From contig NZ_NIWT01000010.1 of assembly GCF_002236115.1 (NCBI RefSeq), positions 186,001-250,000 on the forward strand: 64,000 nucleotides of DNA. The letters are read 5' to 3'. The position numbers were made by a program, and so were the translations under genes. This document shows positions 1 to 8,932 of this stretch, in pieces. Under the pieces are notes generated by a model. That model saw only the letters and a list, made by a program, of their open reading frames with translations, was not told the DNA's origin and ran no database searches. How positions within the stretch are numbered: the first letter of the stretch is position 1; each line of letters begins with the position of its first letter. The DNA comes from Pseudomonas jessenii. GTDB taxonomy: Bacteria; Pseudomonadota; Gammaproteobacteria; Pseudomonadales; Pseudomonadaceae.

Positions 1-304
1 GGTCGAGCAGCCGGGGCGTGCCATAACCACCGCGCAGGCAGATGATCGCATCCACCTCGCTGTCGGCGAACGCTGCATGCAGATCGTCGAGTCGCACCTC
101 GTCACTGCCGGCCAGGTAGCCGTTTTTTTCGTAGACCCCGGGAAACACTTTCAGTGAATAACCCCGGGCACGCATCCATTGCACCGCCTTGTCGGTGTCC
201 AGCGGCGCGGGACCGGCGGGTGCGATAACGCCGATCATGCCTTCCGACGGCAGTGCCGGGACGGGAGCATGAGGGCAAAGGGTGAGGGTCGGTCGAGCGG
301 TCAT
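1..304 (-). CDS. LD-carboxypeptidase (peptidase S66, muramoyltetrapeptide carboxypeptidase), N-terminal part
   Basis: This is the first ~101 codons of a minus-strand gene that runs off the left edge. The reading contains GVIAPAGPA near residue 27 and IICLRGGYGTPRLLD near residue 90. These are the N-terminal strand and the nucleophile-region glycine-rich segment of the S66 family, which removes the terminal D-alanine from the tetrapeptide of recycled muropeptides in the cytoplasm. The ATG at 304 is preceded by GGGAG at a normal distance. It stands apart from lipA, being separated by a terminator. The catalytic Glu/His region lies outside the window, so activity cannot be judged. Confidence 0.85.
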   Translation of the reverse strand, partial: MTARPTLTLCPHAPVPALPSEGMIGVIAPAGPAPLDTDKAVQWMRARGYSLKVFPGVYEKNGYLAGSDEVRLDDLHAAFADSEVDAIICLRGGYGTPRLLD

Positions 305-421
305 CCGTGAATCTCCCTGCGTGAAAACATCAGCACACAGTAGTCAGGAACGGGGACAAACAGAAGAGGAACCGTTGCCCCGCAGGTTGCAGGAAAAGGC
401 AGCCGTTGTCGTAGGTCAGGC

Positions 422-463
422 AAAAAAACGCCCGCAAGGCTTTGAAACCTTGCGGGCGTTTTA
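422..463 (-). terminator. intrinsic terminator after lipA
   Basis: A GC-rich hairpin with arms CGCCCGCAAGG and CCTTGCGGGCG is followed on the minus strand by a run of T. It begins 15 bases past the lipA stop and ends the lipB-lipA transcript. The plus-strand side also has a short T run, so it may stop transcription in both directions. Confidence 0.85.
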
Positions 464-477
464 TGCTTCACAGTCGA

Positions 478-1500
478 TCAGGACGACATCAGCTCGGCCT
501 TGACCAGCTTCGCCTGCTCGTCGGCGTGGTACGAGGAGCGAACCAATGGACCGGAAGCGACGTTCTTGAAGCCCATCTTGTAACCTTCCTCGGCGAACCA
601 GGCGAAGGTGTCCGGGTGCACGAAGCGCTGGACTGGCAAGTGGCTTCGCGACGGTTGCAGGTACTGGCCCAGGGTCAGCATGTCGATGTCGTGCTCGCGC
701 ATGCGCTTCATGACTTCGATGACTTCTTCGTCGGTCTCGCCCAGACCCAGCATCAGGCCGGACTTGGTCGGAATGTGCGGCATCATCTGCTTGAAGCGTT
801 GCAGCAGGGTCAGCGACCACTGATAGTCCGAACCTGGACGTGCAGCCTTGTACAGACGTGGCACGGTTTCCAGGTTGTGGTTGAACACATCCGGCGGCTC
901 GGCGGCGGTGATTTCCAGCGCGATGTCCATGCGGCCACGGTAGTCCGGGACCAGGGTTTCGAGCTGCACGTTCGGCGACAGCTTGCGGATTTCGCGGATG
1001 CAGTCGGCAAAGTGCTGGGCACCGCCGTCACGCAGGTCGTCGCGGTCCACCGAAGTGATCACCACGTACTTCAGGCGCAGGTCGGCGATGGCAATGGCCA
1101 GGCTTTCCGGCTCGTTGACGTCCAGCGGCTTTGGACGGCCGTGGCCGACGTCGCAGAACGGGCAGCGACGGGTGCAGATGTCACCCATGATCATGAAGGT
1201 CGCGGTGCCGCCGGAGAAGCACTCGCCCAGGTTCGGGCAGGACGCCTCTTCGCACACGCTGTGCAACTTGTGTTTGCGCAACAGGGCCTTGATGCGGTCG
1301 ACTTCCGGCGAAACCGGGATGCGGACGCGAATCCAGTCCGGCTTCTTCGGCAGTTCGGTGGTCGGAATGATCTTCACCGGGATGCGTGCAACCTTTTCGG
1401 CGCCGCGCAGCTTGACGCCGGCTTCAACCTTGGGACGCGGGGCCGGGCGCTCGGTGACATCGAGCGTCGGGATCATGGTTTGCACTGCATCAGTAGTCAT
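478..1500 (-). CDS. lipA: lipoyl synthase
   Basis: The 340-residue radical-SAM enzyme inserts two sulfurs into protein-bound octanoyl groups to make lipoyl cofactors for pyruvate and 2-oxoglutarate dehydrogenases and the glycine cleavage system. Both clusters are visible: Cys83, Cys88 and Cys94 (CEEASCPNLGEC) bind the auxiliary [4Fe-4S] that is sacrificed as sulfur donor, and Cys109, Cys113, Cys116 (CTRRCPFC) form the radical-SAM site. Length is normal. It starts one base after the lipB stop, so the two steps of lipoylation (octanoyl transfer, then sulfur insertion) are cotranscribed. Confidence 0.97.
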   Translation of the reverse strand: MTTDAVQTMIPTLDVTERPAPRPKVEAGVKLRGAEKVARIPVKIIPTTELPKKPDWIRVRIPVSPEVDRIKALLRKHKLHSVCEEASCPNLGECFSGGTATFMIMGDICTRRCPFCDVGHGRPKPLDVNEPESLAIAIADLRLKYVVITSVDRDDLRDGGAQHFADCIREIRKLSPNVQLETLVPDYRGRMDIALEITAAEPPDVFNHNLETVPRLYKAARPGSDYQWSLTLLQRFKQMMPHIPTKSGLMLGLGETDEEVIEVMKRMREHDIDMLTLGQYLQPSRSHLPVQRFVHPDTFAWFAEEGYKMGFKNVASGPLVRSSYHADEQAKLVKAELMSS

Positions 1501-1501
1501 A

Positions 1502-2149
1502 TCAGTCGATTCCGCCCGTCAGGGTCGTCTGCTCAGCATAGTCGAGGTGTTTGACGAGCTGCGCGCGCAGCCGGGCACTTACCTCGGCAAATTCAATCGA
1601 TCCTGCGTGATCGCTCAGCTGGGTCATCGCCAGCCCGGCGTAGCCGCAGGGATTAATCCGTCGAAACGGTTCCAGGTTCATGTCCACGTTCAAGGCCAGG
1701 CCATGAAAGGAACAGCCGTGGCGGATCCGAAGACCCAGGGAGGCGATTTTCGCCCCGTCGACGTAGACACCCGGCGCATCGGGCTTGGCCACGGCGGTGA
1801 CACCGTAACTGGCCAGCAGCTCGATCAGGCATTGCTCCATCCGGCTGACCAGATCGCGCACGCCAAACCCGAGCTTGCGCACGTCCAGCAGCAGATAAGC
1901 CACCAGTTGGCCGGGGCCGTGGTAGGTCACCTGACCACCACGGTCGACCTGCACCACCGGAATATCACCGGGAAGCAGCAGATGCTCGGCCTTGCCGGCC
2001 TGGCCCTGGGTGAACACCGCAGGGTGTTCGACCAGCCAGATCTCGTCGGCGGCATCGTTGCCGCGTTCGTTGGTGAAGCGTTGCATGGCATGCCAGACCG
2101 GCTCGTAAGCCATCTGGCCGAGTTCGCGAAAGCCCAGCACACCGGACAT
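1502..2149 (-). CDS. lipB: octanoyl-[ACP]:protein N-octanoyltransferase
   Basis: LipB moves octanoate from acyl carrier protein to the lipoyl domains, the step before LipA. The family signature RGGQVTYHGPGQ is at residues 70-81, the catalytic Lys134 lies in GAKIASLGLRI and the catalytic Cys168 in INPCGY. The ATG at 2149 overlaps the stop of the upstream DUF493 gene (TGATG arrangement), which favours it over the in-frame GTG three bases earlier. Length (215 residues) is normal for Pseudomonas LipB. Confidence 0.96.
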   Translation of the reverse strand: MSGVLGFRELGQMAYEPVWHAMQRFTNERGNDAADEIWLVEHPAVFTQGQAGKAEHLLLPGDIPVVQVDRGGQVTYHGPGQLVAYLLLDVRKLGFGVRDLVSRMEQCLIELLASYGVTAVAKPDAPGVYVDGAKIASLGLRIRHGCSFHGLALNVDMNLEPFRRINPCGYAGLAMTQLSDHAGSIEFAEVSARLRAQLVKHLDYAEQTTLTGGID

Positions 2150-2424
2150 CACAGCACCATGTGCACGAAACCGGTTGCCCGCAGTTCGCTGTTGATGTTG
2201 TACAGCTGGTCCTGGTCGGTCGCAACGATGTGCAACTGAATGGTGGTGTATTTGCCGTTGCTGCTCTGGCGCTCATCAACACGCTCATCGTTGATCGTTG
2301 CATATTTGCGGACGATGTCGATGATTCTGTCCTTGTTGCCCACGCCGGTGTCGCTGATCACCTTAACCGGGTAATCATTGGCAGGGAACTCGATCTTTGG
2401 CGCCTTTACTTCGGTATCGGTCAT
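2149..2424 (-). CDS. ybeD: DUF493 / YbeD family protein
   Basis: A 91-residue protein with the ACT-like YbeD fold; the end reads YTTIQLHIVATDQDQL then NINSELRATGFVHMVL. This family is nearly always found between dacA and lipB in gammaproteobacteria, as here, and its function is not settled. It is translationally coupled to lipB by an overlapping stop/start. The acidic, ligand-binding-like fold suggests a regulatory role, but the sequence itself does not show one. Confidence 0.92.
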   Translation of the reverse strand: MTDTEVKAPKIEFPANDYPVKVISDTGVGNKDRIIDIVRKYATINDERVDERQSSNGKYTTIQLHIVATDQDQLYNINSELRATGFVHMVL

Positions 2425-2461
2425 GGCGTAACGGCCTCGTAAGCGTAAGCCGTGGCGACGG

Positions 2462-2496
2462 GCATGGCTGCGCGCCAGATCAGCGCGGAGCCATGC
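2462..2496. other. stem-loop between dacA and ybeD
   Basis: GCATGGCT and AGCCATGC form an inverted repeat that extends inward through CGCG pairs. There is no T run, so it is not a classic terminator. It lies in the 87-base dacA-ybeD spacer and could stabilise or partly attenuate the operon transcript. Confidence 0.5.
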
Positions 2497-2511
2497 AGGT
2501 GCACACTAAAT

Positions 2512-3669
2512 TCAGTTGAACAAGCCGTAGAAGAATAGACGGATGCTATCCCACATGCGGCGGAAGATACCACCTTCCTCGACAGCGTCCAGAGCGATCA
2601 GATCGGCGCTGTGCACCACCTTGTCGTCCAGTTTCACTTCGACTTTACCGATCACGTCGCCCTTGGCGATTGGCGCGATCAGTTGCGGGTTCATGGTCAT
2701 GCTGGCAGCGAGCTTTTTCAGCTGGCCTTTTGGCAGGGTCATGGTCAGGTCTTGCGCCAGGCCAGCCTTGATCTGGTTGGTGGAGCCTTTCCAGACTGGA
2801 GCCTGAGCCAGCTCGGTGCCCTTCTGATAGAAGGTCTGGGTTTCGAAGAAACGGAAACCGTAGGTCAGCAGCTTCTGGGTTTCGGCGGCACGGGCCACTT
2901 CGCTGTTGGTGCCGAAGACCACGGCGATCAGACGCATGCCATCACGTACGGCCGAAGACACCATGCAATAGCCGGCTTCGTCGGTATGACCGGTTTTCAG
3001 GCCGTCGACGGTCTTGTCGCGCCACAGCAGCAGGTTGCGGTTCGGTTGCTTGATGCCGTTCCAGAAGAACTCTTTCTGCGAGTAGATCGCGTAGTGAGCC
3101 GGGTCTTCGTGGATGATCGCGCGAGCCAGTACGGCCATGTCGTGAGCCGACGAGTAGTGCTCAGGGTTCGGCAGACCGGTCGGGTTCATGAAGTGGCTGT
3201 TGGTCATGCCCAGGTCGCCAACGGTTTTGTTCATCATGTCGGCGAACGCGTCTTCGCTACCGGCGATGTGCTCGGAGAGCGCAACGCTGGCGTCGTTGCC
3301 CGACTGGATGATGATGCCGTGCAACAGGTCGCTGACAGTCACCTGCGAGCCGACCTTGATGAACATCCGCGAACCGCCGGTACGCCAGGCGTTTTCGCTG
3401 ACGGTCACCGGATCGTTTTCGCCGATCTGGCCACGACGGATTTCCAGAGTCGCGATGTACGCGGTCATCAGCTTGGTCAGGCTGGCCGGCGGCAGACGCT
3501 GGTCACCGTTGTTCTCGACCAGCACGTTGCCGCTGCTGGCATCCATGAGCACATAGGCCTTGGCGGCCAGTTGTGGTGGCGAAGGCATCATCTCGACCGC
3601 GAACGCGGCGGGTGAGAGAAGCAGCGGGACTAGCAGGAACAGGCGTTTGGCAAAGGTGGTGATGTTCAT
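2512..3669 (-). CDS. dacA: D-alanyl-D-alanine carboxypeptidase (PBP5/PBP6 type)
   Basis: This low-molecular-weight penicillin-binding protein trims pentapeptides to tetrapeptides in the periplasm. From the chosen ATG (3669, preceded by GAGAGACGG) it has a signal peptide ending near residue 24. It also has the SxxK motif Ser63-Leu-Thr-Lys66, an SGN motif in HGIIIQSGNDAS and a KTG motif in DGLKTGHT. The C terminus carries the PBP5-type beta domain and ends in an amphipathic helix (MWDSIRLFFYGLFN) of the kind that anchors PBP5 to the inner membrane. An upstream in-frame start 17 codons earlier was rejected because it would bury the signal peptide. Confidence 0.96.
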   Translation of the reverse strand: MNITTFAKRLFLLVPLLLSPAAFAVEMMPSPPQLAAKAYVLMDASSGNVLVENNGDQRLPPASLTKLMTAYIATLEIRRGQIGENDPVTVSENAWRTGGSRMFIKVGSQVTVSDLLHGIIIQSGNDASVALSEHIAGSEDAFADMMNKTVGDLGMTNSHFMNPTGLPNPEHYSSAHDMAVLARAIIHEDPAHYAIYSQKEFFWNGIKQPNRNLLLWRDKTVDGLKTGHTDEAGYCMVSSAVRDGMRLIAVVFGTNSEVARAAETQKLLTYGFRFFETQTFYQKGTELAQAPVWKGSTNQIKAGLAQDLTMTLPKGQLKKLAASMTMNPQLIAPIAKGDVIGKVEVKLDDKVVHSADLIALDAVEEGGIFRRMWDSIRLFFYGLFN

Positions 3670-3853
3670 CCGTCTCTCGAAATCGCTAATGGAAACTTGC
3701 CCAAGGGCAAAACTAATCAAATGACTTTCTAACGAGTCATCGCGTGTTCAGTTGCTCACTCAGTCACCCTTGCCGGGCTTTTGTTCTTCAACGAGTCAAC
3801 AACCTGGTTCGCCCCCCAATACCGCAGACGAACCGTCAATCAAGCTCTACGTA

Positions 3854-4864
3854 TTACTCCGTGACCACACTCGGCGAACCGAGATTGGCCAGGCGCACAC
3901 TGTTCTGCACCTGCTGGATTTCACCCGGCGAACCGATTGGCCCCATGCGCACCCGATGCAGGGTCTGCTGATTGCGCACGATCGAGCTGATGAACACCGG
4001 AGCGCTCACCATCCCGCTGAGCTTCGATCTCAGGAGTTCTGCAGCGTCCGGGTTGGCGAACGCGCCCACCTGCAGATACTGGCCAGAGGCTGCTACAGAA
4101 GCGTTTTTTTTTGCATCGAGCTGCACGGGCACCACCGCGGCGGCGTGTTGCTGCGGCGGAGGCGTCCATTGCTCGACGGTGCCGGCCGAAGCCGTGATCA
4201 CCGGGGCGCTATTCTGCGCGACTTTCGGTTCGTTGAGCATTAATGGTGCCGGACGGCCCTTGGCAGCCCACCATTGCTGCGGATCGATGCCTTCGACCTT
4301 GACCCGCGCGGTGCCGGTTTCGGCGTAACCGAGTTTCTTGGCGGCCGCGTAGGACAAGTCGATGATCCGGTCCGAATAGAACGGCCCGCGATCGTTGACG
4401 CGCAGGATCACCGACTTGTTGTTATCCAGATTGGTCACCCGAACGTAACTTGGCAGTGGCAGAGTCTTGTGGGCAGCGCTCATGCCGTACAGGTCATACA
4501 CTTCGCCGTTGGCGGTGTTCTGACCGTGAAACTTGGTGCCGTACCAGGACGCCGTGCCCGACTGCACGTAGGTCTTTGACTCCTGCAGCGGAAAGTAGGT
4601 TTTGCCCAGTACCGAGTAGGGAGCGGCCTTGTACGGGCCGGTGTGCAGGGTCGGCGTGGCGTCCGGGATACGCGAAACATCGACATCCCACCATGGCGCG
4701 CCATCCTTGTGGGCGCGGTTTATGTCCAGCCCCGGCGTCGTGCGCACAGCGGTGCTGCTGGTCTTCTGGGCCGGCGCACGGCTGGTCGAACAACTGGCGA
4801 CCAGCATTGCCAACGCGGCGAATGCCATCAGCTTCAGGGGTTTATTGATAGGCAATGCCCGCAT
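3854..4864 (-). CDS. rlpA: septal-ring lytic transglycosylase RlpA (lipoprotein)
   Basis: A 336-residue outer-membrane lipoprotein. The signal peptide ends in the lipobox LVASC (Cys25). A double-psi beta-barrel domain spans about residues 100-190 (SGTASWYGTKFHGQNTANG; VILRVNDRGPFYSDRIIDLS). A SPOR domain fills the last ~75 residues (YLQVGAFANPDAAELLRSKL) and targets glycan strands lacking stem peptides at the division site. In Pseudomonas, RlpA cleaves such naked glycans. Its ATG overlaps the mltB stop by one base, so two glycan-cleaving enzymes are translated together in the elongation/septation operon. Confidence 0.94.
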   Translation of the reverse strand: MRALPINKPLKLMAFAALAMLVASCSTSRAPAQKTSSTAVRTTPGLDINRAHKDGAPWWDVDVSRIPDATPTLHTGPYKAAPYSVLGKTYFPLQESKTYVQSGTASWYGTKFHGQNTANGEVYDLYGMSAAHKTLPLPSYVRVTNLDNNKSVILRVNDRGPFYSDRIIDLSYAAAKKLGYAETGTARVKVEGIDPQQWWAAKGRPAPLMLNEPKVAQNSAPVITASAGTVEQWTPPPQQHAAAVVPVQLDAKKNASVAASGQYLQVGAFANPDAAELLRSKLSGMVSAPVFISSIVRNQQTLHRVRMGPIGSPGEIQQVQNSVRLANLGSPSVVTE

Positions 4865-5874
4865 TACTTGACGCCCCGTGCTTGGACCAGCTGCTCAGAC
4901 AGTTGATGTACGGCCATGGCGTACATCACGCTGCGGTTATATCGCGTGATCGCGTAAAAATTCTTCAGGCCCATCCAGTACTCGGAGCCATTGTCGCCTT
5001 CCAGGCGGAAAGCAGTAACCGGCATATCATCGCGCAGCGCATCATGACTTGACCACCCCAGGGCTCGCAACTCCCCGACGGTTTTCGTCGGTTCGATACC
5101 GGTGGTCAAACCTTCGTCGACCTGATCGCCACGGACATCGCCGCGACTGACTACCGGTTCGCCGGCGACCCAGCCATGGCGCTTGAAGTAACTGGCAACA
5201 CTGCCAATGGCATCATCCGGATTGGTCCAGATGTTGATATGGCCATCACCGTCGAAATCCACTGCATAAGCGCGGAAACTGCTCGGCATGAACTGCGGCA
5301 ATCCCATTGCGCCAGCGTAGGAGCCTTTGAGCGTCAGCGGATCGACCTGCTCTTCGCGGGCCAGTAGCAGGAACTCACGCAACTCCTTGCGGAAAAACTC
5401 GGCACGGGGAGGATAGTCGAAACCCAGGGTCGACAAGGCATCGATCACCCGGAAATTTCCGGTATTACGGCCGAAAAAGGTTTCAACACCGATGATCGAG
5501 ACAATCACCTGGGCCGGCACGCCGTATTCCTGCTCGGCACGAGCCAACACCGCTTCGTGCTGACGCCAGAAATCCACACCCCGGGCTATGCGCGCATCGG
5601 TGATGAACATCGGGCGATACTCGCTCCACTGCTTGACCCGTTCGGCAGGTTTGGAGATGGCGTCCAGAATCGACTGCTTGCGCTCGGCTTCGCGGAACAC
5701 ACCCATCAATTGTTCACCGGCGAAACCGTAGTCGCGGGTCATTTCACCGACGAATTCGGCCACCTGGGGTGAGCCTTCGTAGTCGCCGGCCAACGCGTCC
5801 GGCATGGTGCCAAGGATGCTTACCAGGCTGACCCATGGCGCGTATCGAGTCGCCCAGCCACGCATTACTTGCAT
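4864..5874 (-). CDS. mltB: membrane-bound lytic murein transglycosylase B
   Basis: MltB cleaves the MurNAc-GlcNAc bond to give 1,6-anhydro ends. The catalytic glutamate is Glu131 in IIGVETFFGRNTG; the segment YAGAMGLPQFMPSSF and the DFDGDGHINIW loop are family hallmarks. The ATG at 5874 has AAGGTG nine bases upstream and gives a signal peptide ending near ALAG; a start 12 codons earlier would overlap rodA and lacks this site. No lipobox Cys is seen, so the protein is probably periplasmic rather than lipidated. Confidence 0.94.
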   Translation of the reverse strand: MQVMRGWATRYAPWVSLVSILGTMPDALAGDYEGSPQVAEFVGEMTRDYGFAGEQLMGVFREAERKQSILDAISKPAERVKQWSEYRPMFITDARIARGVDFWRQHEAVLARAEQEYGVPAQVIVSIIGVETFFGRNTGNFRVIDALSTLGFDYPPRAEFFRKELREFLLLAREEQVDPLTLKGSYAGAMGLPQFMPSSFRAYAVDFDGDGHINIWTNPDDAIGSVASYFKRHGWVAGEPVVSRGDVRGDQVDEGLTTGIEPTKTVGELRALGWSSHDALRDDMPVTAFRLEGDNGSEYWMGLKNFYAITRYNRSVMYAMAVHQLSEQLVQARGVK

Positions 5875-5891
5875 TGAAAATTTCACCTTAT

Positions 5892-7034
5892 TCAAACCTG
5901 CGCGATCCACTTGCGATGGGTATGGATCGACATCAAAACCCCAAACGCTGACAGTAGCGTCACCAGCGAAGTTCCTCCGTAGCTAATGAACGGCAACGGC
6001 ACCCCCACCACCGGCAACAGGCCACTGACCATACCGATGTTGACGAAAACATAAACAAAAAACGTCATGGTCAGGCTGCCCGCGAGCAACTTGCCGAACA
6101 ATGTCTGCGCCTGGGCGGTAATCACCAGGCCGCGGCCGATCAACAGCAGGTAGATCAGCAACAGCGCGCAGATCCCCACCAGGCCGAACTCTTCACCCAA
6201 TACGGCAATGATGAAGTCGGTATGGCTTTCCGGCAGGAAGTCCAGGTGCGACTGGGTGCCCAGCAACCAGCCCTTGCCGAACACCCCACCGGAGCCGATG
6301 GCGGCCTTGGACTGGATGATGTTCCAACCGGTGCCTAGCGGGTCACTTTCCGGGTCGAGGAACGTGAGGACGCGCTGCTTCTGGTAATCGTGCATAACGA
6401 AATACCACATGGCCACGGACACCGGCACGGCGGCAGCGAGCACGCTGAGGATCCAGCGCCAGCGCAGGCCACCCATGAACAGCACGAAGGCGCCCCCCGC
6501 CAGAATCAGCAATGAAGTGCCAAGGTCGGGCTGACGCACGATCAGGATGAATGGCAAGCCGATCAGGAACAGGCTCACCCCCACATGCTTGAGTTGTGGC
6601 GGCAAGGTGCGCTTGGACAGGTACCAGGCGATGGTCGCCGGCATCAGGATCTTCATGAACTCCGAAGGCTGGAAGCGGATCACCCCGGGAATGTTGATCC
6701 AGCGAGTAGCGCCCATGGCGTTGTGACCCATGACGTCGACGACTACCAGCAACAGCACGCCGATCACATAACCCACCGGGACCCAGCGGGCCATGAAGCG
6801 TGGCTCGAACTGGGCGATGACGATCATCGACACCAGGCCAATGCCGAAAGAAGTGGCTTGTTTGGCCAGCAGATCCCAGCTTTTGCCACTGGCCGAATAG
6901 AGTACGAACAGGCTGCCGGCCGCCAGGGTCAGCAGCAGGATCAGCAACGGGCCGTCGATGTGCAGGCGTTGCAGCAGCGTCGCACGGCGACGCATCACAT
7001 CCTCACTGGAGAGCATGCGATCGAAGTTATTCAT
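5892..7034 (-). CDS. rodA: peptidoglycan glycosyltransferase RodA (SEDS family)
   Basis: A polytopic membrane protein of 380 residues with about ten hydrophobic segments. It polymerises lipid II during cell elongation, paired with PBP2 encoded just upstream. SEDS motifs include FVLYSASGKSW near the first membrane helix, QPDLGTSLLI, and near the C terminus GLLPVVGVPLPFISYGGTS. The chosen start (MNNFDRMLSSEDV) overlaps the mrdA stop by eight bases, fitting coupled translation of the RodA-PBP2 pair. An earlier in-frame start adds only seven unsupported residues. Confidence 0.96.
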   Translation of the reverse strand: MNNFDRMLSSEDVMRRRATLLQRLHIDGPLLILLLTLAAGSLFVLYSASGKSWDLLAKQATSFGIGLVSMIVIAQFEPRFMARWVPVGYVIGVLLLVVVDVMGHNAMGATRWINIPGVIRFQPSEFMKILMPATIAWYLSKRTLPPQLKHVGVSLFLIGLPFILIVRQPDLGTSLLILAGGAFVLFMGGLRWRWILSVLAAAVPVSVAMWYFVMHDYQKQRVLTFLDPESDPLGTGWNIIQSKAAIGSGGVFGKGWLLGTQSHLDFLPESHTDFIIAVLGEEFGLVGICALLLIYLLLIGRGLVITAQAQTLFGKLLAGSLTMTFFVYVFVNIGMVSGLLPVVGVPLPFISYGGTSLVTLLSAFGVLMSIHTHRKWIAQV

Positions 7035-8922
7035 CACGGGCGGTAGCCTCTGCACTGATAGGGCTGGCGTATTCGGGCTTCAACCGACCGTCCTGGTCCA
7101 GGAGCCAGGCATCCATGATTTGGCGCACCACTGGCGCGGCGACGCCGGAGCCGGACTCGCCGTTCTCGACCATCACCGACACCACGATTTTCGGGTCGTC
7201 GGCCGGCGCGAAACCGACGAACAGGGCGTGGTCGCGATGGCGCTCCTGAACCTTGGAACGGTCATACTTCTCACCCTGTTTGATCGCGACCACCTGGGCC
7301 GTACCCGACTTGCCGGCGATCCGGTATTGCGCGCCGATCGAGGCTTTGCGCGCCGTACCACGGGCACCATGCATAACCTGCTGCATGCCGTGGTTGACCC
7401 TGGTCCAGTCCGAGGGGTCGCGCAGGATGATGTCCGGCATCGGATTCTCATCCACCGGCTTCACGCCCTCGATGGTCTTGGCCAGGTGCGGACGGTTCCA
7501 GACGCCTTTGTTGGCGACCAGAGCGGTGGCCTGGGCCAGTTGCAACGGGGTCGACTGCATATAGCCCTGGCCGATCCCCAGAATCAGCGTTTCGCCCGGG
7601 AACCACGCCTGCCGGCGGGTCGCACGTTTCCATTCGCGGGACGGCATCAGCCCCGGCGACTCTTCGAACATGTCCAGGGAGACTTTCTGGCCGATGCCGA
7701 ACTTGGTCATGTATGCCGACAGCCGATCGATCCCCAGCTTGTGGGCCAGGTCATAGAAGTAGGTGTCGTTGGAACGCATGATCGCCGTATCGAGGTCGAC
7801 GAAACCGTCACCGGTGCGATTCCAGTTACGGTATTTGTGATCGTAGTTGGGCAGCATGTAGTAACCCGGGTCGAACACTCGCGACGACGCCGTCACCACG
7901 CCCGCGTCCAGACCGGCAATCGCCACCGCGGGCTTGATGGTCGAACCCGGCGGGTACAGGCCACGCAGCACGCGGTTGAACAGCGGCCGGTCGATGGAGT
8001 CGCGCAGCTCGGAATAGGCCTTGAAGCTGATGCCGGTGACGAACAGGTTCGGGTCGAAACTCGGTTGGCTGACCATCGCCAGCACTTCGCCGGTTTTCGG
8101 GTCCAGCGCTACTACCGCGCCACGACGACCACCGAGCGCAGCTTCGGCGGCTTCCTGCAATTTGATGTCCAGGCTCAGGACGATGTCCTTGCCGGGAATC
8201 GGATCGGTACGCTTGAGCACGCGCAGTACGCGGCCCCTGGCGTTGGTCTCGACTTCCTCGTAACCCACCTGGCCGTGCAATTCAGGCTCGTAGAAACGCT
8301 CGATGCCGGTTTTGCCGATGTGGTGGGTGCCGCTGTAATTGACCGGGTCCAGCGACTTGAGCTCTTTCTCGTTGATCCGCCCCATGTAGCCCACCGAGTG
8401 AGCAAAGTGCGCCCCTTGGGGATAGTGACGAACCAACTGCGCGACCACTTCCACGCCCGGCAGGCGGAACTGGTTAACGGCGATCCGGGCGATCTGCTCT
8501 TCGCTCAGCTCAAACAGGATCGGCACCGGCTCGAACGGCCGGCGCCCCTGACGCATGCGCTTCTCGAAGATCACCCGGTCCTCGGGCGTCAGTTCCAGCA
8601 CTTCGACGATCACGTCGAGCACCTGCTGCCAGTCGCCGGAACGCTCGCGGGTCATGCTCAGGCTGAAACTCGGCCGGTTATCGGCAATAACCACGCCGTT
8701 GCGGTCGAAAATCAGCCCGCGAGTCGGTGGAATCGGCTGCACGTGGACGCGGTTGTTTTCCGACAGGGTCGAGTGGTACTCGTACTGGATCACCTGCAGG
8801 AAATACAGACGCGCGATCAGCACCGCAATCAGCGCCACCACTGCAATGGCCCCGAACACGACGCGACCACGCACCAGACGGGCGTCTTTTTCGTGGTCCT
8901 TGATGCGGATCGGCTGGGACAT
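7027..8922 (-). CDS. mrdA: penicillin-binding protein 2 (elongation transpeptidase)
   Basis: A 631-residue class B PBP that cross-links peptidoglycan made by RodA during rod elongation. From MSQPIRIKDHEKDARL there is a short cytoplasmic tail and one membrane helix (about residues 22-42), then the PBP dimerisation domain (TRGLIFDRNG). The transpeptidase domain follows, with Ser327-Thr-Ile-Lys330 in YPPGSTIKP, an SND motif in MRSNDTYFY and KSGT in AGKSGTAQVV. It lies 10 bases from rlmH and overlaps rodA. The in-frame start 17 codons upstream was rejected because it lies inside rlmH. Confidence 0.96.
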   Translation of the reverse strand: MSQPIRIKDHEKDARLVRGRVVFGAIAVVALIAVLIARLYFLQVIQYEYHSTLSENNRVHVQPIPPTRGLIFDRNGVVIADNRPSFSLSMTRERSGDWQQVLDVIVEVLELTPEDRVIFEKRMRQGRRPFEPVPILFELSEEQIARIAVNQFRLPGVEVVAQLVRHYPQGAHFAHSVGYMGRINEKELKSLDPVNYSGTHHIGKTGIERFYEPELHGQVGYEEVETNARGRVLRVLKRTDPIPGKDIVLSLDIKLQEAAEAALGGRRGAVVALDPKTGEVLAMVSQPSFDPNLFVTGISFKAYSELRDSIDRPLFNRVLRGLYPPGSTIKPAVAIAGLDAGVVTASSRVFDPGYYMLPNYDHKYRNWNRTGDGFVDLDTAIMRSNDTYFYDLAHKLGIDRLSAYMTKFGIGQKVSLDMFEESPGLMPSREWKRATRRQAWFPGETLILGIGQGYMQSTPLQLAQATALVANKGVWNRPHLAKTIEGVKPVDENPMPDIILRDPSDWTRVNHGMQQVMHGARGTARKASIGAQYRIAGKSGTAQVVAIKQGEKYDRSKVQERHRDHALFVGFAPADDPKIVVSVMVENGESGSGVAAPVVRQIMDAWLLDQDGRLKPEYASPISAEATARDE

Positions 8923-8932
8923 GAGGGCAGAA

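Noticed and set aside
442..1554. Long open frame opposite lipA
   Set aside because: It is the high-GC antisense shadow of lipA, which has all catalytic motifs; the shadow has no ribosome-binding site and an Arg/His/Gln-rich composition.
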